Source: CAWIKY01 sp963836905
GTDB lineage: Bacteria > Pseudomonadota > Alphaproteobacteria > Caulobacterales > Hyphomonadaceae
Reading direction: 5' to 3'
NCBI GenBank assembly: GCA_963836905.1
Contig: CAWIKY010000001.1
Coordinates: forward strand, 1-54,307
Length of the DNA stretch: 54,307 nt
Of this stretch, positions 17,461 through 25,926 are shown one piece after another; the first letter of the stretch is position 1, and each line of letters opens with the position of its first letter. The position numbers and the translations under genes were made by a program. The notes under the pieces are model-generated. The model did no database searches. It saw only the letters and a program-made list of their open reading frames with translations, and had not been told where the DNA came from.

Positions 17461-18663
17461 ATGACAGATACGCTTGCTGCCCCCCGCCCGATGGCGGACG
17501 GGGTCAATTCTCTTGGAATCGCCAAACCGCCATCGGAGACGCGCGTCGTCGCGGCCATGTCGGGCGGCGTGGACAGCTCCGTCACCGCAGCCGTTCTGAA
17601 GGCGCACGGCTATGACGTTGTCGGCATTACGCTGCAGCTCTACGACCATGGCGCTGCCATCCAGAAGAAGGGCGCGTGTTGTGCGGGGCAAGACATCCAT
17701 GATGCCCGCCGCGTCGCCGAGCGCATCGATATTCCCCACTACGTGCTCGATTATGAAAGCCGGTTCCGCGAACAGGTGATGGAAGACTTCGCCGACAGCT
17801 ATCTGGAAGGCTCGACCCCGATCCCGTGCATCCGCTGCAACCAGACGGTCAAGTTCCGGGACCTGCTGGCAACGGCGCGTGATCTCGGTGCGGACGCCCT
17901 GGCGACCGGGCATTATATCCGCCGCGAAGTTGACGGGGCCGGCCGGGCTCGTCTGATGCGCGCCCGCGACTCCAGCAAGGATCAAAGCTATTTCCTGTTC
18001 GCAACCACGCAGGAACAGCTCGACTATCTGCGCTTTCCGCTCGGCGATCTGCCCAAGAGCGAGGTCCGCGAACTGGCGGAAGGGTTCGACCTGCCGGTTG
18101 CGGCCAAGCCCGACAGTCAGGATATCTGTTTCGTGCCGGACGGATCCTACGCGAAGATCGTGGAACGCTTGCGGCCCGGTGCCGGACGCGGCGGCGAGAT
18201 CGTGCATCTGGATGGCCGGGTCCTGGGTCCCCATGAAGGCGTCATTCACTATACTGTCGGCCAGAGACGCGGACTCGGTGTTGCGACCGGAGACCCGCTC
18301 TATGTGGTCAAGCTGGATGCACGCGAACGTCGGGTCATTGTCGGTCCGCGCGAAGCACTATTGACGGGTGCGCTGCATGTTCAGGAGATCAACTGGCTGG
18401 GCGATGGGACAATCGACGAGACCTGTGCGCGCGGCGATGCCGTTTTGGCACGGGTGCGCTCGACCCGCGAACCGAAGCCCGCACGCTTCGGGGTGGTGGC
18501 GGGCGCGCCGGGCGTCGTCTTCGACGACCCGGAAGAGGGTGTCGCCAAGGGGCAGGCCTGCGTCTTCTACAATGCAGACATGCCCGATCATGTACTCGGC
18601 GGCGGCTTCATCGCAGGCACGGTATCCGCGCTATCGCTAGAGACCTGTGTGTCGGACGCATAG
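17461..18663 (+). CDS. mnmA: tRNA-specific 2-thiouridylase MnmA
   Basis: Adds sulfur to C2 of wobble U34 in tRNA-Lys, -Glu and -Gln using ATP and a persulfide relay. The PP-loop SGGVDSS is at residues 34-40. The catalytic cysteine is C126 in CIRCNQTVKF and the second is C223 in SQDICFVPDG; GHYIRR and GQRRGLG are also conserved. It has a 25-30-residue N-terminal extension (MTDTLAAPRPMADG) before the core. Its last 76 nt overlap the convergent tetR gene. Confidence 0.96.
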   Translation: MTDTLAAPRPMADGVNSLGIAKPPSETRVVAAMSGGVDSSVTAAVLKAHGYDVVGITLQLYDHGAAIQKKGACCAGQDIHDARRVAERIDIPHYVLDYESRFREQVMEDFADSYLEGSTPIPCIRCNQTVKFRDLLATARDLGADALATGHYIRREVDGAGRARLMRARDSSKDQSYFLFATTQEQLDYLRFPLGDLPKSEVRELAEGFDLPVAAKPDSQDICFVPDGSYAKIVERLRPGAGRGGEIVHLDGRVLGPHEGVIHYTVGQRRGLGVATGDPLYVVKLDARERRVIVGPREALLTGALHVQEINWLGDGTIDETCARGDAVLARVRSTREPKPARFGVVAGAPGVVFDDPEEGVAKGQACVFYNADMPDHVLGGGFIAGTVSALSLETCVSDA

Positions 18664-19274
18664 GCGGCATGAGCCATTCGGGAAATGACCGCGCGGACGC
18701 GCTCCCAATCGCTGTCGTCTTCCAGTTTTACGCCGCCGAAACTTCCGATAGCCCGTGCCGAAAGTGCAAGATGCTGAACGGCCGCTATCAGAACAGCGTT
18801 TATCGCCCCTGCGTCCGCGTCGGCGGGAATAGCTAACGTATTCCGTCTCGCTTGAACCCATTCATTGAGTGCTTGGCCCCGAACCATTGCCAGCCGCTTG
18901 GTCACGGGGGTCGGGTCGAGAACTTCCCACGCGGCGATCCTGAGCAGCAGATCGGATGAACGAAATGCATCCAGGAGCGCAAGCACCAGATGCTCCACAA
19001 AGGCCGGATATGTGTCACACGTCTTGTCGTCCGGTTCGGACAATAGGATCTTGAACAAGCCGGACAGGTCTTCCCCGATAGCGTCGACCAAGCCATCCAG
19101 CCCACCGAAATATCTGTAAATCAGTTGCTTGTCGCATCCCGCCCGCCGCGCAATTGCGTTGACGCCGAACCCTGAGGGTCCGGTTTCAGAGAGAACCTCG
19201 CGGGCAGCATTCAGGATTGCACGCTCGGTACCCACCCTGTCTCTGGGTGATGCTGGTGCAGGTTTTCTCGCCAT
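18588..19274 (-). CDS. TetR family transcriptional repressor
   Basis: 228-residue regulator. The N-terminal HTH (GVNAIARRAGCDKQLIYRYFGGLDGLVDAIG, residues about 38-68, shown in pieces) is a clear TetR/AcrR domain; the C-terminal helical ligand domain is not assignable. The start MARKPAPASP at 19274 was preferred; the frame stays open to 19571 but that extension is cysteine-rich, crosses the operators and is not protein-like. It probably represses itself and the divergent DUF4386 gene through three palindromes at 19331-19403. Its 3' end overlaps mnmA by 76 nt on the opposite strand. Confidence 0.9.
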   Translation of the reverse strand: MARKPAPASPRDRVGTERAILNAAREVLSETGPSGFGVNAIARRAGCDKQLIYRYFGGLDGLVDAIGEDLSGLFKILLSEPDDKTCDTYPAFVEHLVLALLDAFRSSDLLLRIAAWEVLDPTPVTKRLAMVRGQALNEWVQARRNTLAIPADADAGAINAVLIAAVQHLALSARAIGSFGGVKLEDDSDWERVRAVISRMAHAAYASDTQVSSDSADTVPAMKPPPST

Positions 19275-19330
19275 ATCAAAAGTCTCCACGAGGTCTCGAT
19301 ACGTCGCATCGGGCGCACATTCAATATTTT

Positions 19331-19403
19331 TCACCGGTCGGTGACAAATAACTGTTGCGTATATCACCAAGCGGTGACATATCGACGTCACCAACCAGTG
19401 ACA
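19331..19403. promoter_or_regulatory. Three TetR-type operators
   Basis: Three copies of a 16-bp element: TCACCGGTCGGTGACA (19331-19346), TCACCAAGCGGTGACA (19364-19379) and TCACCAACCAGTGACA (19388-19403). Copies 1 and 2 are perfect TCACC-N4-GGTGA inverted repeats; copy 3 has one mismatch. The last copy runs into the AGGAG ribosome-binding site of the DUF4386 gene. Centre spacings are 33 and 24 bp. Position between the divergent tetR and DUF4386 genes supports control of both. Confidence 0.82.
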
Positions 19404-19413
19404 GGAGATTGTC

Positions 19414-20214
19414 ATGACGATTTCGACAAGCGTGCCGCGTTCCTCAACTCCCGAATACAGTGGGCTTTCTCTCTCGCCTGACCGTTTGAGGGAACAAGAG
19501 GTGAAGTCCGGCGGTCGTGGAGAAAGCCGCCTCTCAGGCGTTTCCGCCATCGCGCTCGGGATCGGTTTCAACGTTCCTTACGCTGTCCTGGCCAGCCTCT
19601 ACGATTATCCGGGAATTCTCCGCAAACCAGCTGAACTCGCTTTGCAGCGTTTCCATGATGGTGGACCTGCGATCGTGCTCGCCTGGTACGGCTTCACGCT
19701 GGGAGCTCTCGCGCTGGTTCCGCTCGCTGTTTCGCTATCGATCACAGGAGAGCGGTTACGGCGATATCCTGCACTGGCGATCGGGGCGGCGCTTGCCGGG
19801 GTGATGGCCGGTCTCAGTCAGGCGGTTGGATTATCGCGCTGGGTGTTCGTGATCCCATCGCTTGCAGCCAGCCCGGACAAGGCTGATGCCGCGCGTGCGT
19901 TCGACATACTCAATGCCTTTGGCGGCGTCGCTATCGGAGAGCACATCGGGCAGTTGCTGACAGCTCTTTTCGTGCTGCAGCTGGCGATACTTCAGCTGAA
20001 GGAGAAACGACGCGCACTGGGTGCAACTGGCATTGCCGCTGCTTTTGCAATTACCGCCGGAACCGGCGAAGGCCTGGCTATCGCGCTCGGCAGGAACGGG
20101 GACGTCTTCTCGTTCGCGACCATCGCAGGCTTTCTGGGGCTCAGTATCTGGCTGATCGCTACAGGTTTCGGCCTTCTTGGCTCAAATCGCCGCCGGTCCG
20201 ACCCCGGGATCTGA
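19414..20214 (+). CDS. DUF4386-like integral membrane protein
   Basis: 266-residue protein with about six hydrophobic helices following a polar N-terminus of 40 residues. Segments GGVAIGEHIGQLLTALFVLQL and the FVLPSLA-like VFVIPSLAASP fit DUF4386, a family of unknown function (shown in part). Good AGGAG site 6 nt before the ATG. It sits directly behind the triple operator, so it is very likely the main TetR target, with the MipA-like gene 80 nt further on possibly in the same transcript. Confidence 0.72.
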   Translation: MTISTSVPRSSTPEYSGLSLSPDRLREQEVKSGGRGESRLSGVSAIALGIGFNVPYAVLASLYDYPGILRKPAELALQRFHDGGPAIVLAWYGFTLGALALVPLAVSLSITGERLRRYPALAIGAALAGVMAGLSQAVGLSRWVFVIPSLAASPDKADAARAFDILNAFGGVAIGEHIGQLLTALFVLQLAILQLKEKRRALGATGIAAAFAITAGTGEGLAIALGRNGDVFSFATIAGFLGLSIWLIATGFGLLGSNRRRSDPGI

Positions 20215-20294
20215 CCACAACCTCTTACCGAAAATGTCTTTCCGGCCCGCAGTGACGGCGGCGGGTCCGGTCCCTTTTTGCCGTCTTCAGGAGA

Positions 20295-21117
20295 ATGAAA
20301 ATGTATACATTTGCCAACCATATCCTCGTCGGTTTCATCGCTGCGAGCGTGCTTTTCTCACCCCAGAATGCTCGTGCCGGAACCAGCGATGAATCGCACA
20401 CGCTAACAGGCGGGTTCGTCGGAGGTTTCGCCTCGATCCCGGAATACGAAGGCTCCGACGACCAGCGGCTTATTCCTCTCGTTGCCGGCAACATCAGGAT
20501 CGGGAACCGGTATCTGTCACTTCAGGGCACAAGCTTGCGGGCCAATACGCTCGACAGCGAGCATTTCGAGTTAGGTCCTGTTCTCAATCTGAACTTCGGA
20601 CGTGACGAGGATATTGATGCAATCCCGGTCCGCGCGCTGGGTGTCATTGATGACGCCTACGAGCTCGGCGTGTTTGCGGCTTACAAAAGAGAACTCGGTC
20701 CTCACACCTGGAGACCAGATCAAGGTCGGTGTGCAGACGCTTGCCGATATCAGCGACGTGCATGACGGGCAAACTCTGGAAGCTGATATCGGTTACAGCT
20801 TGCCACTCGGAAATCGCGTGCTCGTCACAACGACCGCATCGGTCGGTTTTGCTGATGATGACTATGCCGACACCTATTTCTCGGTTACTTCCGACGGTTC
20901 TACCCTTAGCGGACTGGCACCATATACCGCTGCTGGCGGTCTGAAGGATATCGGGGCGTCGGTGACGGGGACCTATATTGTCAGCGAACGCATCTCCGTG
21001 CTCGCCTATGCAGGGTACAGGCAATTGCTGGGTGATTTCGCGGACAGCCCAATCGTGGACCAGGCAGGTAACGCCTCGCAAATGTCCGCCGGTCTGGGCA
21101 TCGGGATTTCATTCTGA
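20295..21117 (+). pseudogene. MipA/OmpV family outer-membrane protein, frameshifted
   Basis: Signal peptide (FANHILVGFIAASVLFS, cleavage near ARA-GT) followed by GGFASIPEYEGSDDQRLIPLVAGN, the N-terminal strand pattern of MipA/OmpV. The first frame is convincing to about 20690 (VFAAYK), then ends at 20765; the rest (TPGDQIKVGVQTLADIS to GLGIGISF) continues in the +1 frame to 21117. Removing one A from the run at 20685-20688 restores a single 273-residue protein with a terminal phenylalanine. Whether this is a real mutation or a sequencing error cannot be told here, but other genes in the window show the same kind of break. AGGAG lies just before the ATG. Family members are outer-membrane beta-barrels, some scaffolding murein enzymes. 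Confidence 0.82.
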
Positions 21118-21205
21118 ACCGGACCGGCGTGCGAACGACTGAAGGAATCCGGGGTGATCGCAGTGACACCCCGGGTTCATCTTGTTTCGCTTGTCGGCCT
21201 TTGCC

Positions 21206-21838
21206 TCAGAGCGAGCCCAGAGCGTGGTTGATGGCCACATCACCTTTTGCGCATTGGAAAATGGCGTTTCGTGCGGCGGACTCATCAAGGGCGCGGGCCA
21301 GAACGGCGGCGACATCGGCTCTTGAGATCCCGTCACCGTTGACCTGGCCTGTGGAGAGCTCGATCTGTCCCGTGCCGCCGTCATCGGTGAGCGCAACGGG
21401 CCGAACGATCGTGTAGGTCAGCCCGGACCCCTTGAGATATTCGTCGGCGGCGTGCTTGGCGTTCAGATAATGGCGCATTTCGTCCGGGCCTTTTTCCGGC
21501 GTGCCTGCGCCCACTGAGCTCAGCATGACGAAATGGGCAACGCCGGATCTGACGGACGCATCGATCAGCGCCTTTGCGCCATCACGGTCGATCTTGTCTG
21601 TCATGTCCTCGCCTGTATCGCCGCCGGAACCGGCCGCGAATACCACAGCGGCCATGCCATCGGTCACGTCACGGCGCAGATCTGAAAGGTCAGCCTGCGT
21701 TGTTTCACAGCCATCCGGCAAAACGGATGTATCCGAGCTTTCGCGGACCATTGCGACGGGCGAATGTCCGGACTTTGCGAGGATGTGAGTAAGTTGGCTG
21801 CCGGTGTCACCGGTCGCGCCGGCGATCAGAATGCGCAT
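21206..21838 (-). CDS. NAD(P)-binding SDR-like protein (atypical, SDR_a5 type)
   Basis: 210-residue Rossmann protein of the NAD(P)H-binding/NmrA-like class. Start MRILIAGATGDTGSQL, dinucleotide loop GATGDTG at 7-13, MLSSVGAGTPEKGP and YTIVRPVALTDD are typical. It lacks a full YxxxK catalytic motif at the usual place (YLNAKHAADEYL offers a variant). The chosen ATG at 21838 gives the canonical N-terminus; a frame open to 21922 adds 28 residues without family character. Function unknown. Confidence 0.88.
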   Translation of the reverse strand: MRILIAGATGDTGSQLTHILAKSGHSPVAMVRESSDTSVLPDGCETTQADLSDLRRDVTDGMAAVVFAAGSGGDTGEDMTDKIDRDGAKALIDASVRSGVAHFVMLSSVGAGTPEKGPDEMRHYLNAKHAADEYLKGSGLTYTIVRPVALTDDGGTGQIELSTGQVNGDGISRADVAAVLARALDESAARNAIFQCAKGDVAINHALGSL

Positions 21839-21981
21839 GACGTGATCCTTTGTTTTTGTGAACAGAACCAACGGTGCTGCACGGCCAATCGTTCCGATCG
21901 AACGGGACTGCCAGCCATGCAAAGGGGTTTGCGCGTTCAGCGTCTGCGCCTACACTGGGCATCTGGTGTGGGGCTGGGAAA

Positions 21982-23784
21982 ATGCGAAAAGCGTTACCGC
22001 AGGGCAAGAGACGCCGTATATCAAGCATCCTCTTCGGGGTTGCTGTTTGCCTTACGATGCCCGCGCTCGCGCAAGAGGCTCCCCCAAGGCCGAACTTCGT
22101 TGTGATCCTCGTAGACGATGCCGCGCTGATGGATTTCGGCATTTATGGCGGTGAGGCCCGCACGCCCAATATCGATGCGCTGGCCCGGCGGGGCGCCATG
22201 TTCAGCCATTACCGGTCCTCACCGCTCTGCTCGCCGTCCAGAGCCATGTTGTTGACCGGCGTCGACAATCACCGGAATGGTGTGGCGACGATCCATGAAG
22301 TCCTGCCGCCCGAACATGTAGGGCAGCCCGGCTACGGACTGGCACTCGCACCGGATATCGAGACCCTTGCTGACCGGCTCGGAGCCGCAGGCTACCGGAC
22401 CCTCATGGTTGGCAAATGGCACATGGGAAGCCAGCCCGGCGACCTTCCCGACGCGCACGGGTTCGACCGGTCCTTCGCGCTCGATGCCTCCGGCGCGGAC
22501 AACTGGGAAGACAAGTCCTACATGCCGTTCTATCGCGACGCTCCGTGGTATGAGAACGGCAAGGCCGTGGATCTGCCAGAGGATTTCTATTCCTCGCAAT
22601 TCATTGTCGACAAGACGATAGACTATCTTGAAGACGGCGACGCAGAAGTACCGTTCCTGGCCTATGTCGCGTTTCAGGCGATCCATATTCCGCTGCAGGC
22701 TCCGCCTGAATTTACCGCCGGTTACGACGGCGTTTACGATGCGGGCTGGCATGACTTGCGCAAGTCCAAACATCAGCGGGCGCAGGAACTGGGCTTCGTT
22801 CCCGCAGGCGCACCGCTGGCCCCCATGCCGGAAGATGCGCGCGACTGGGCCTCCATGGACGCAGCAGAGCGCGAACTCTATGCGCGGCGCATGCAGCTCA
22901 ATGCGGGCATGATGGAAGCGATGGATGTTCATATCGGCCGTCTGATCGACTGGCTGAACGCCAACAACCATTACGACGACACGGTGTTCGTGGTGACGTC
23001 CGATAACGGTCCGGAACCCAATCGCGGCGATGACAACTGGGAACTGGCTTTCTGGATGCACATGAATGGCTATCATGTCGGCGGCGAAGGGCTCGGTGAA
23101 CGTGGAAGCTGGGGATTTATCGGGCCTGAATGGGCAAACGCCGCGGCGTCTCCCGGTGCGCTCTACAAATTTTATGCGACAGAGGGCGGTGTGCGGGTGC
23201 CTCTCATCATGGCCGGCCCCGGCATTCCGGCGGGACGGGTGGGGAGCGCTGCGCTGGTCACCGATGTCATGCCGACACTGCTCGAACTGGCGGGCACGGT
23301 CCCTGATGCCCCTGCCGGAACGGTGCCGATGACCGGACGAAGTCTGGTTCCGGTGCTGCAGGGACAGGCCGCCTATACCTATGGCGCGGACGAACCGGTG
23401 GCGATGGAGGTGTCCGGCAATTCAGCGCTGTATCTCGGCGATTACAAGATCACCCGCAGTGTCCCGCCCGTCGGCGATGGCACATGGCGGCTTTATAACC
23501 TTGCCGCAGACCCGGGCGAAACGACGGACCTTTCGTCAACGCAGCCTAAGACCCTGGCACGAATGCTGGCGGATTATGCCGCTTACGAAACCCGGATGGG
23601 CATTCTTGCGATGCCGGACGGGTACGACTCTATTCGCCAGGTACACGACAATGCCCGCGCAAAACAGCGCGAGAGATATGGCTGGCTGCTCATACCGGCC
23701 GGTCTCGTTATCCTGATACTGATCTTTGGCGCATGGGTCGGGGTGAGTGGCCTCGTCAAGCGACGGCGGAACCGGCGCGCATGA
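21982..23784 (+). CDS. Secreted type I sulfatase with C-terminal membrane anchor
   Basis: 600-residue sulfatase. Signal peptide (ISSILFGVAVCLTMPALAQ) then FVVILVDDAALMDFG, the metal-binding Asp pair. The formylglycine site is C-S-P-S-R in LCSPSRAMLLTG, so activity needs an FGE or anSME maturase encoded elsewhere. VGKWHMG and TSDNGPEPN supply further active-site Lys, His and Asp residues. A C-terminal hydrophobic helix (PAGLVILILIFGAWVGV) followed by KRRRNRRA suggests an inner-membrane anchor with the enzyme in the periplasm. Substrate is likely a sulfated glycan or sulfate ester; unproven. The next sulfatase starts 34 nt downstream. Confidence 0.93.
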   Translation: MRKALPQGKRRRISSILFGVAVCLTMPALAQEAPPRPNFVVILVDDAALMDFGIYGGEARTPNIDALARRGAMFSHYRSSPLCSPSRAMLLTGVDNHRNGVATIHEVLPPEHVGQPGYGLALAPDIETLADRLGAAGYRTLMVGKWHMGSQPGDLPDAHGFDRSFALDASGADNWEDKSYMPFYRDAPWYENGKAVDLPEDFYSSQFIVDKTIDYLEDGDAEVPFLAYVAFQAIHIPLQAPPEFTAGYDGVYDAGWHDLRKSKHQRAQELGFVPAGAPLAPMPEDARDWASMDAAERELYARRMQLNAGMMEAMDVHIGRLIDWLNANNHYDDTVFVVTSDNGPEPNRGDDNWELAFWMHMNGYHVGGEGLGERGSWGFIGPEWANAAASPGALYKFYATEGGVRVPLIMAGPGIPAGRVGSAALVTDVMPTLLELAGTVPDAPAGTVPMTGRSLVPVLQGQAAYTYGADEPVAMEVSGNSALYLGDYKITRSVPPVGDGTWRLYNLAADPGETTDLSSTQPKTLARMLADYAAYETRMGILAMPDGYDSIRQVHDNARAKQRERYGWLLIPAGLVILILIFGAWVGVSGLVKRRRNRRA

Positions 23785-23817
23785 AGACTGACCGGCTGCA
23801 AGAGGGACCCTAGAGTC

Positions 23818-25503
23818 ATGTGGAAAAGATTTCTTGCGGGCTTTTTACTCATCATGATGGCGATCGGGGCCCTGGCCTGGGTCAATCGAGAGGATTTGGT
23901 CCGCTTTCTGCCAACAGAAATGATCCTGCGAGCGGTCGAAAACAGCCGCGGCGACGTCGCGCCCAACCGTGACATTGTCTGGCAAGAGGGCCCGGCCACC
24001 GCTAGCGGCATTGGCGACGATCGACCGCCCAACATCATCGTCATTCTGTTTGACGATCTGGGCATGAACGATCTCTCGACTTTCGGGGGCGGAGTTGCCG
24101 GCGGGCGTGTGCCGACGCCCAACATTGATGCGTTGGCAGCGCGCGGCGCGATTTTCGAGCAGGGCTATGCCGGAAACGCGACCTGCGCACCGTCCCGCGC
24201 CATGCTCATGACGGGCCGTTATCCGACGCGGACAGGGTTTGAATTTACACCGACGCCGCCCGGTCTGGGAGAGGTGGTTGCCACGATCTCGAACCGGATG
24301 GATCGGGGGGCATTGCCACCGGTTGAATTTGATCGCGAGGCTGCAAAAGCCCTGCCGGACTATGGCAATATGGGCCTGCCCGGCAGCGAAGTGACGATTG
24401 CCGAACTGTTGCAAGTGCGCGGCTATCACACCGTACATATTGGCAAATGGCATCTGGGTCGCAGCGAAGAGAGCCGCCCGAACGCGCAGGGTTTTGACGA
24501 AAGCCTGCTGCTGGACAACATGCTGTACCTGCCGGAGGATCATCCCGATGTCGTCAATGCACGGCTCGAATTCGATCCACTTGACCGGTTTCTCTGGGCG
24601 CGAGCACAATACGAGACCAGCTACAACATGGGCGAACCGTTCGAACCGGGCGGGTATCTGACCGATTACTGGACGGATGAAAGTCTGAAGGTCATCGAAG
24701 CCAACCGCAACCGCCCCTTCTTTCTTTATCTGGCGCATTGGGGTGTCCACACACCCTTGCAGGCAAGCCGCGCAGACTATGATGCGGTTGGCAACATCGA
24801 ACCGCACAGGCTTCGGGTTTATAGCGCGATGGTGCGTGCCCTGGACAGAAGCGTCGGCGAAATCATGGCAAAGCTGGAGGAAGAGGGATTGGCTGACAAC
24901 ACGCTGATCCTGCTCTCCAGCGATAATGGCGGCGCGGGCTATATCGGCCTGCCGGACGTCAATGCCCCCTTTCGCGGGTGGAAAATCACCCTGTTCGAAG
25001 GCGGTATAAGGGTCCCGATGTTCATATCCTGGCCGGACAGGATCGCGCCCGGCACCCGCATTCAAACGCCGGTCGCCCATATTGACCTCATGCCTACGAT
25101 TGCGGCGGCGGCGGGTGCGGACTTGCCTGACGGGGTGATGATTGACGGACGCAACCTTCTGCCGCTTGCGGAGAGCACCGGAGAGATCGTTCGCGAGAAC
25201 GAGGGATTGTTCTGGCAGTCCGGCTATCACCGCGTGGTGCGGGCCGGAGACTGGAAACTGATCGTGGACGGTCGCCAGAAAAAAAACTGGCTGTTTGACC
25301 TGGCCAATGACCCACACGAAGAGACAGACTTGTCGGGGTCCGCTCCGGAAAAGCGCATGGAGCTTCAGAGCTTGATTGACGCTCATCACAAAGACGCCGT
25401 TCCGGCTCTCTATCCCTATACCATCGAAAACCCGACCCTGATCGACAAGTCGGGCGCTGAGACCGCAGAGCCCGGTGATGCGTTCGTCTGGTGGCCGAAC
25501 TGA
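23818..25503 (+). CDS. Second type I sulfatase with N-terminal membrane anchor
   Basis: 561 residues. An N-terminal hydrophobic helix (FLAGFLLIMMAIGALAWV) without an obvious cleavage site anchors it in the inner membrane, facing the periplasm. IIVILFDDLGMNDLS, the formylglycine site C-A-P-S-R in ATCAPSRAMLMTG, IGKWHLG and SSDNGGAGY are the sulfatase active-site elements. Only moderately similar to the upstream enzyme, so the pair probably acts on different sulfate esters or positions of one substrate. Together they probably form one transcript (34-nt gap). Confidence 0.93.
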   Translation: MWKRFLAGFLLIMMAIGALAWVNREDLVRFLPTEMILRAVENSRGDVAPNRDIVWQEGPATASGIGDDRPPNIIVILFDDLGMNDLSTFGGGVAGGRVPTPNIDALAARGAIFEQGYAGNATCAPSRAMLMTGRYPTRTGFEFTPTPPGLGEVVATISNRMDRGALPPVEFDREAAKALPDYGNMGLPGSEVTIAELLQVRGYHTVHIGKWHLGRSEESRPNAQGFDESLLLDNMLYLPEDHPDVVNARLEFDPLDRFLWARAQYETSYNMGEPFEPGGYLTDYWTDESLKVIEANRNRPFFLYLAHWGVHTPLQASRADYDAVGNIEPHRLRVYSAMVRALDRSVGEIMAKLEEEGLADNTLILLSSDNGGAGYIGLPDVNAPFRGWKITLFEGGIRVPMFISWPDRIAPGTRIQTPVAHIDLMPTIAAAAGADLPDGVMIDGRNLLPLAESTGEIVRENEGLFWQSGYHRVVRAGDWKLIVDGRQKKNWLFDLANDPHEETDLSGSAPEKRMELQSLIDAHHKDAVPALYPYTIENPTLIDKSGAETAEPGDAFVWWPN

Positions 25504-25926
25504 CCTCCCTATCCAGGAGACCGGGTCCACGGATGGTTCAACATCCTGCTTGATGCCGGTCAGACCTGCTTCAGCGTCTGCAACGGGAACCGGCGTCCTG
25601 CGAACACGGGCACGACGGCAGTCGGCAGGGTGATGGCCGCTGGCGGGACTTGAACAAATCCAAAACCAGATGAAGCAAAAACGGTCTCTTTTGCAAAGCC
25701 GACGAACGTCGGCTCCGGACTCTCACCGGCCGGACTGATCACGAGGCAATAAAACACGCTCATCCGCCCTTTGAACCGGCCCGGCGTCTCGGATCTCGTA
25801 AATCTCCCGAACAAATTGAAAATAATTTGACCCGGTTTCTCTCAATGCCGCGCCTCTCATTGAAAGGGAGAGTCTCTGAAGAGTTTGAGAGAGCACTTTC
25901 CGGGGCGACGAACCAAGGGCAAACAT
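25504..25926. other. Gene-poor leader region with an inverted repeat before the exported operon
   Basis: 423 bp without a supportable gene. It is locally AT-rich at 25,811-25,830 (AAATTGAAAATAATTTGA) and contains the inverted repeat TCAATG-N10-CATTGA at 25842-25863, followed by several CTCTC/GAGAG tracts up to 25,895. This is the likely promoter and control region of the operon starting at 25,927; no clean -35/-10 pair was found. Confidence 0.4.

Noticed and set aside
18588..19571. Extended TetR reading from 19571
   Set aside because: The additional 99 residues cross the operators, are Cys/His-rich and lack family similarity; the ATG at 19274 yields a standard TetR.
23845..25530. 561-codon minus-strand frame opposite the second sulfatase
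   Set aside because: Mirror of the sulfatase coding frame, rich in His/Arg/Gln, no domain; the sulfatase active-site motifs on the plus strand are decisive.
25560..25814. 84-codon minus-strand frame before the exported operon
   Set aside because: No ribosome-binding site, no motif, low-complexity composition; treated as non-coding leader region.
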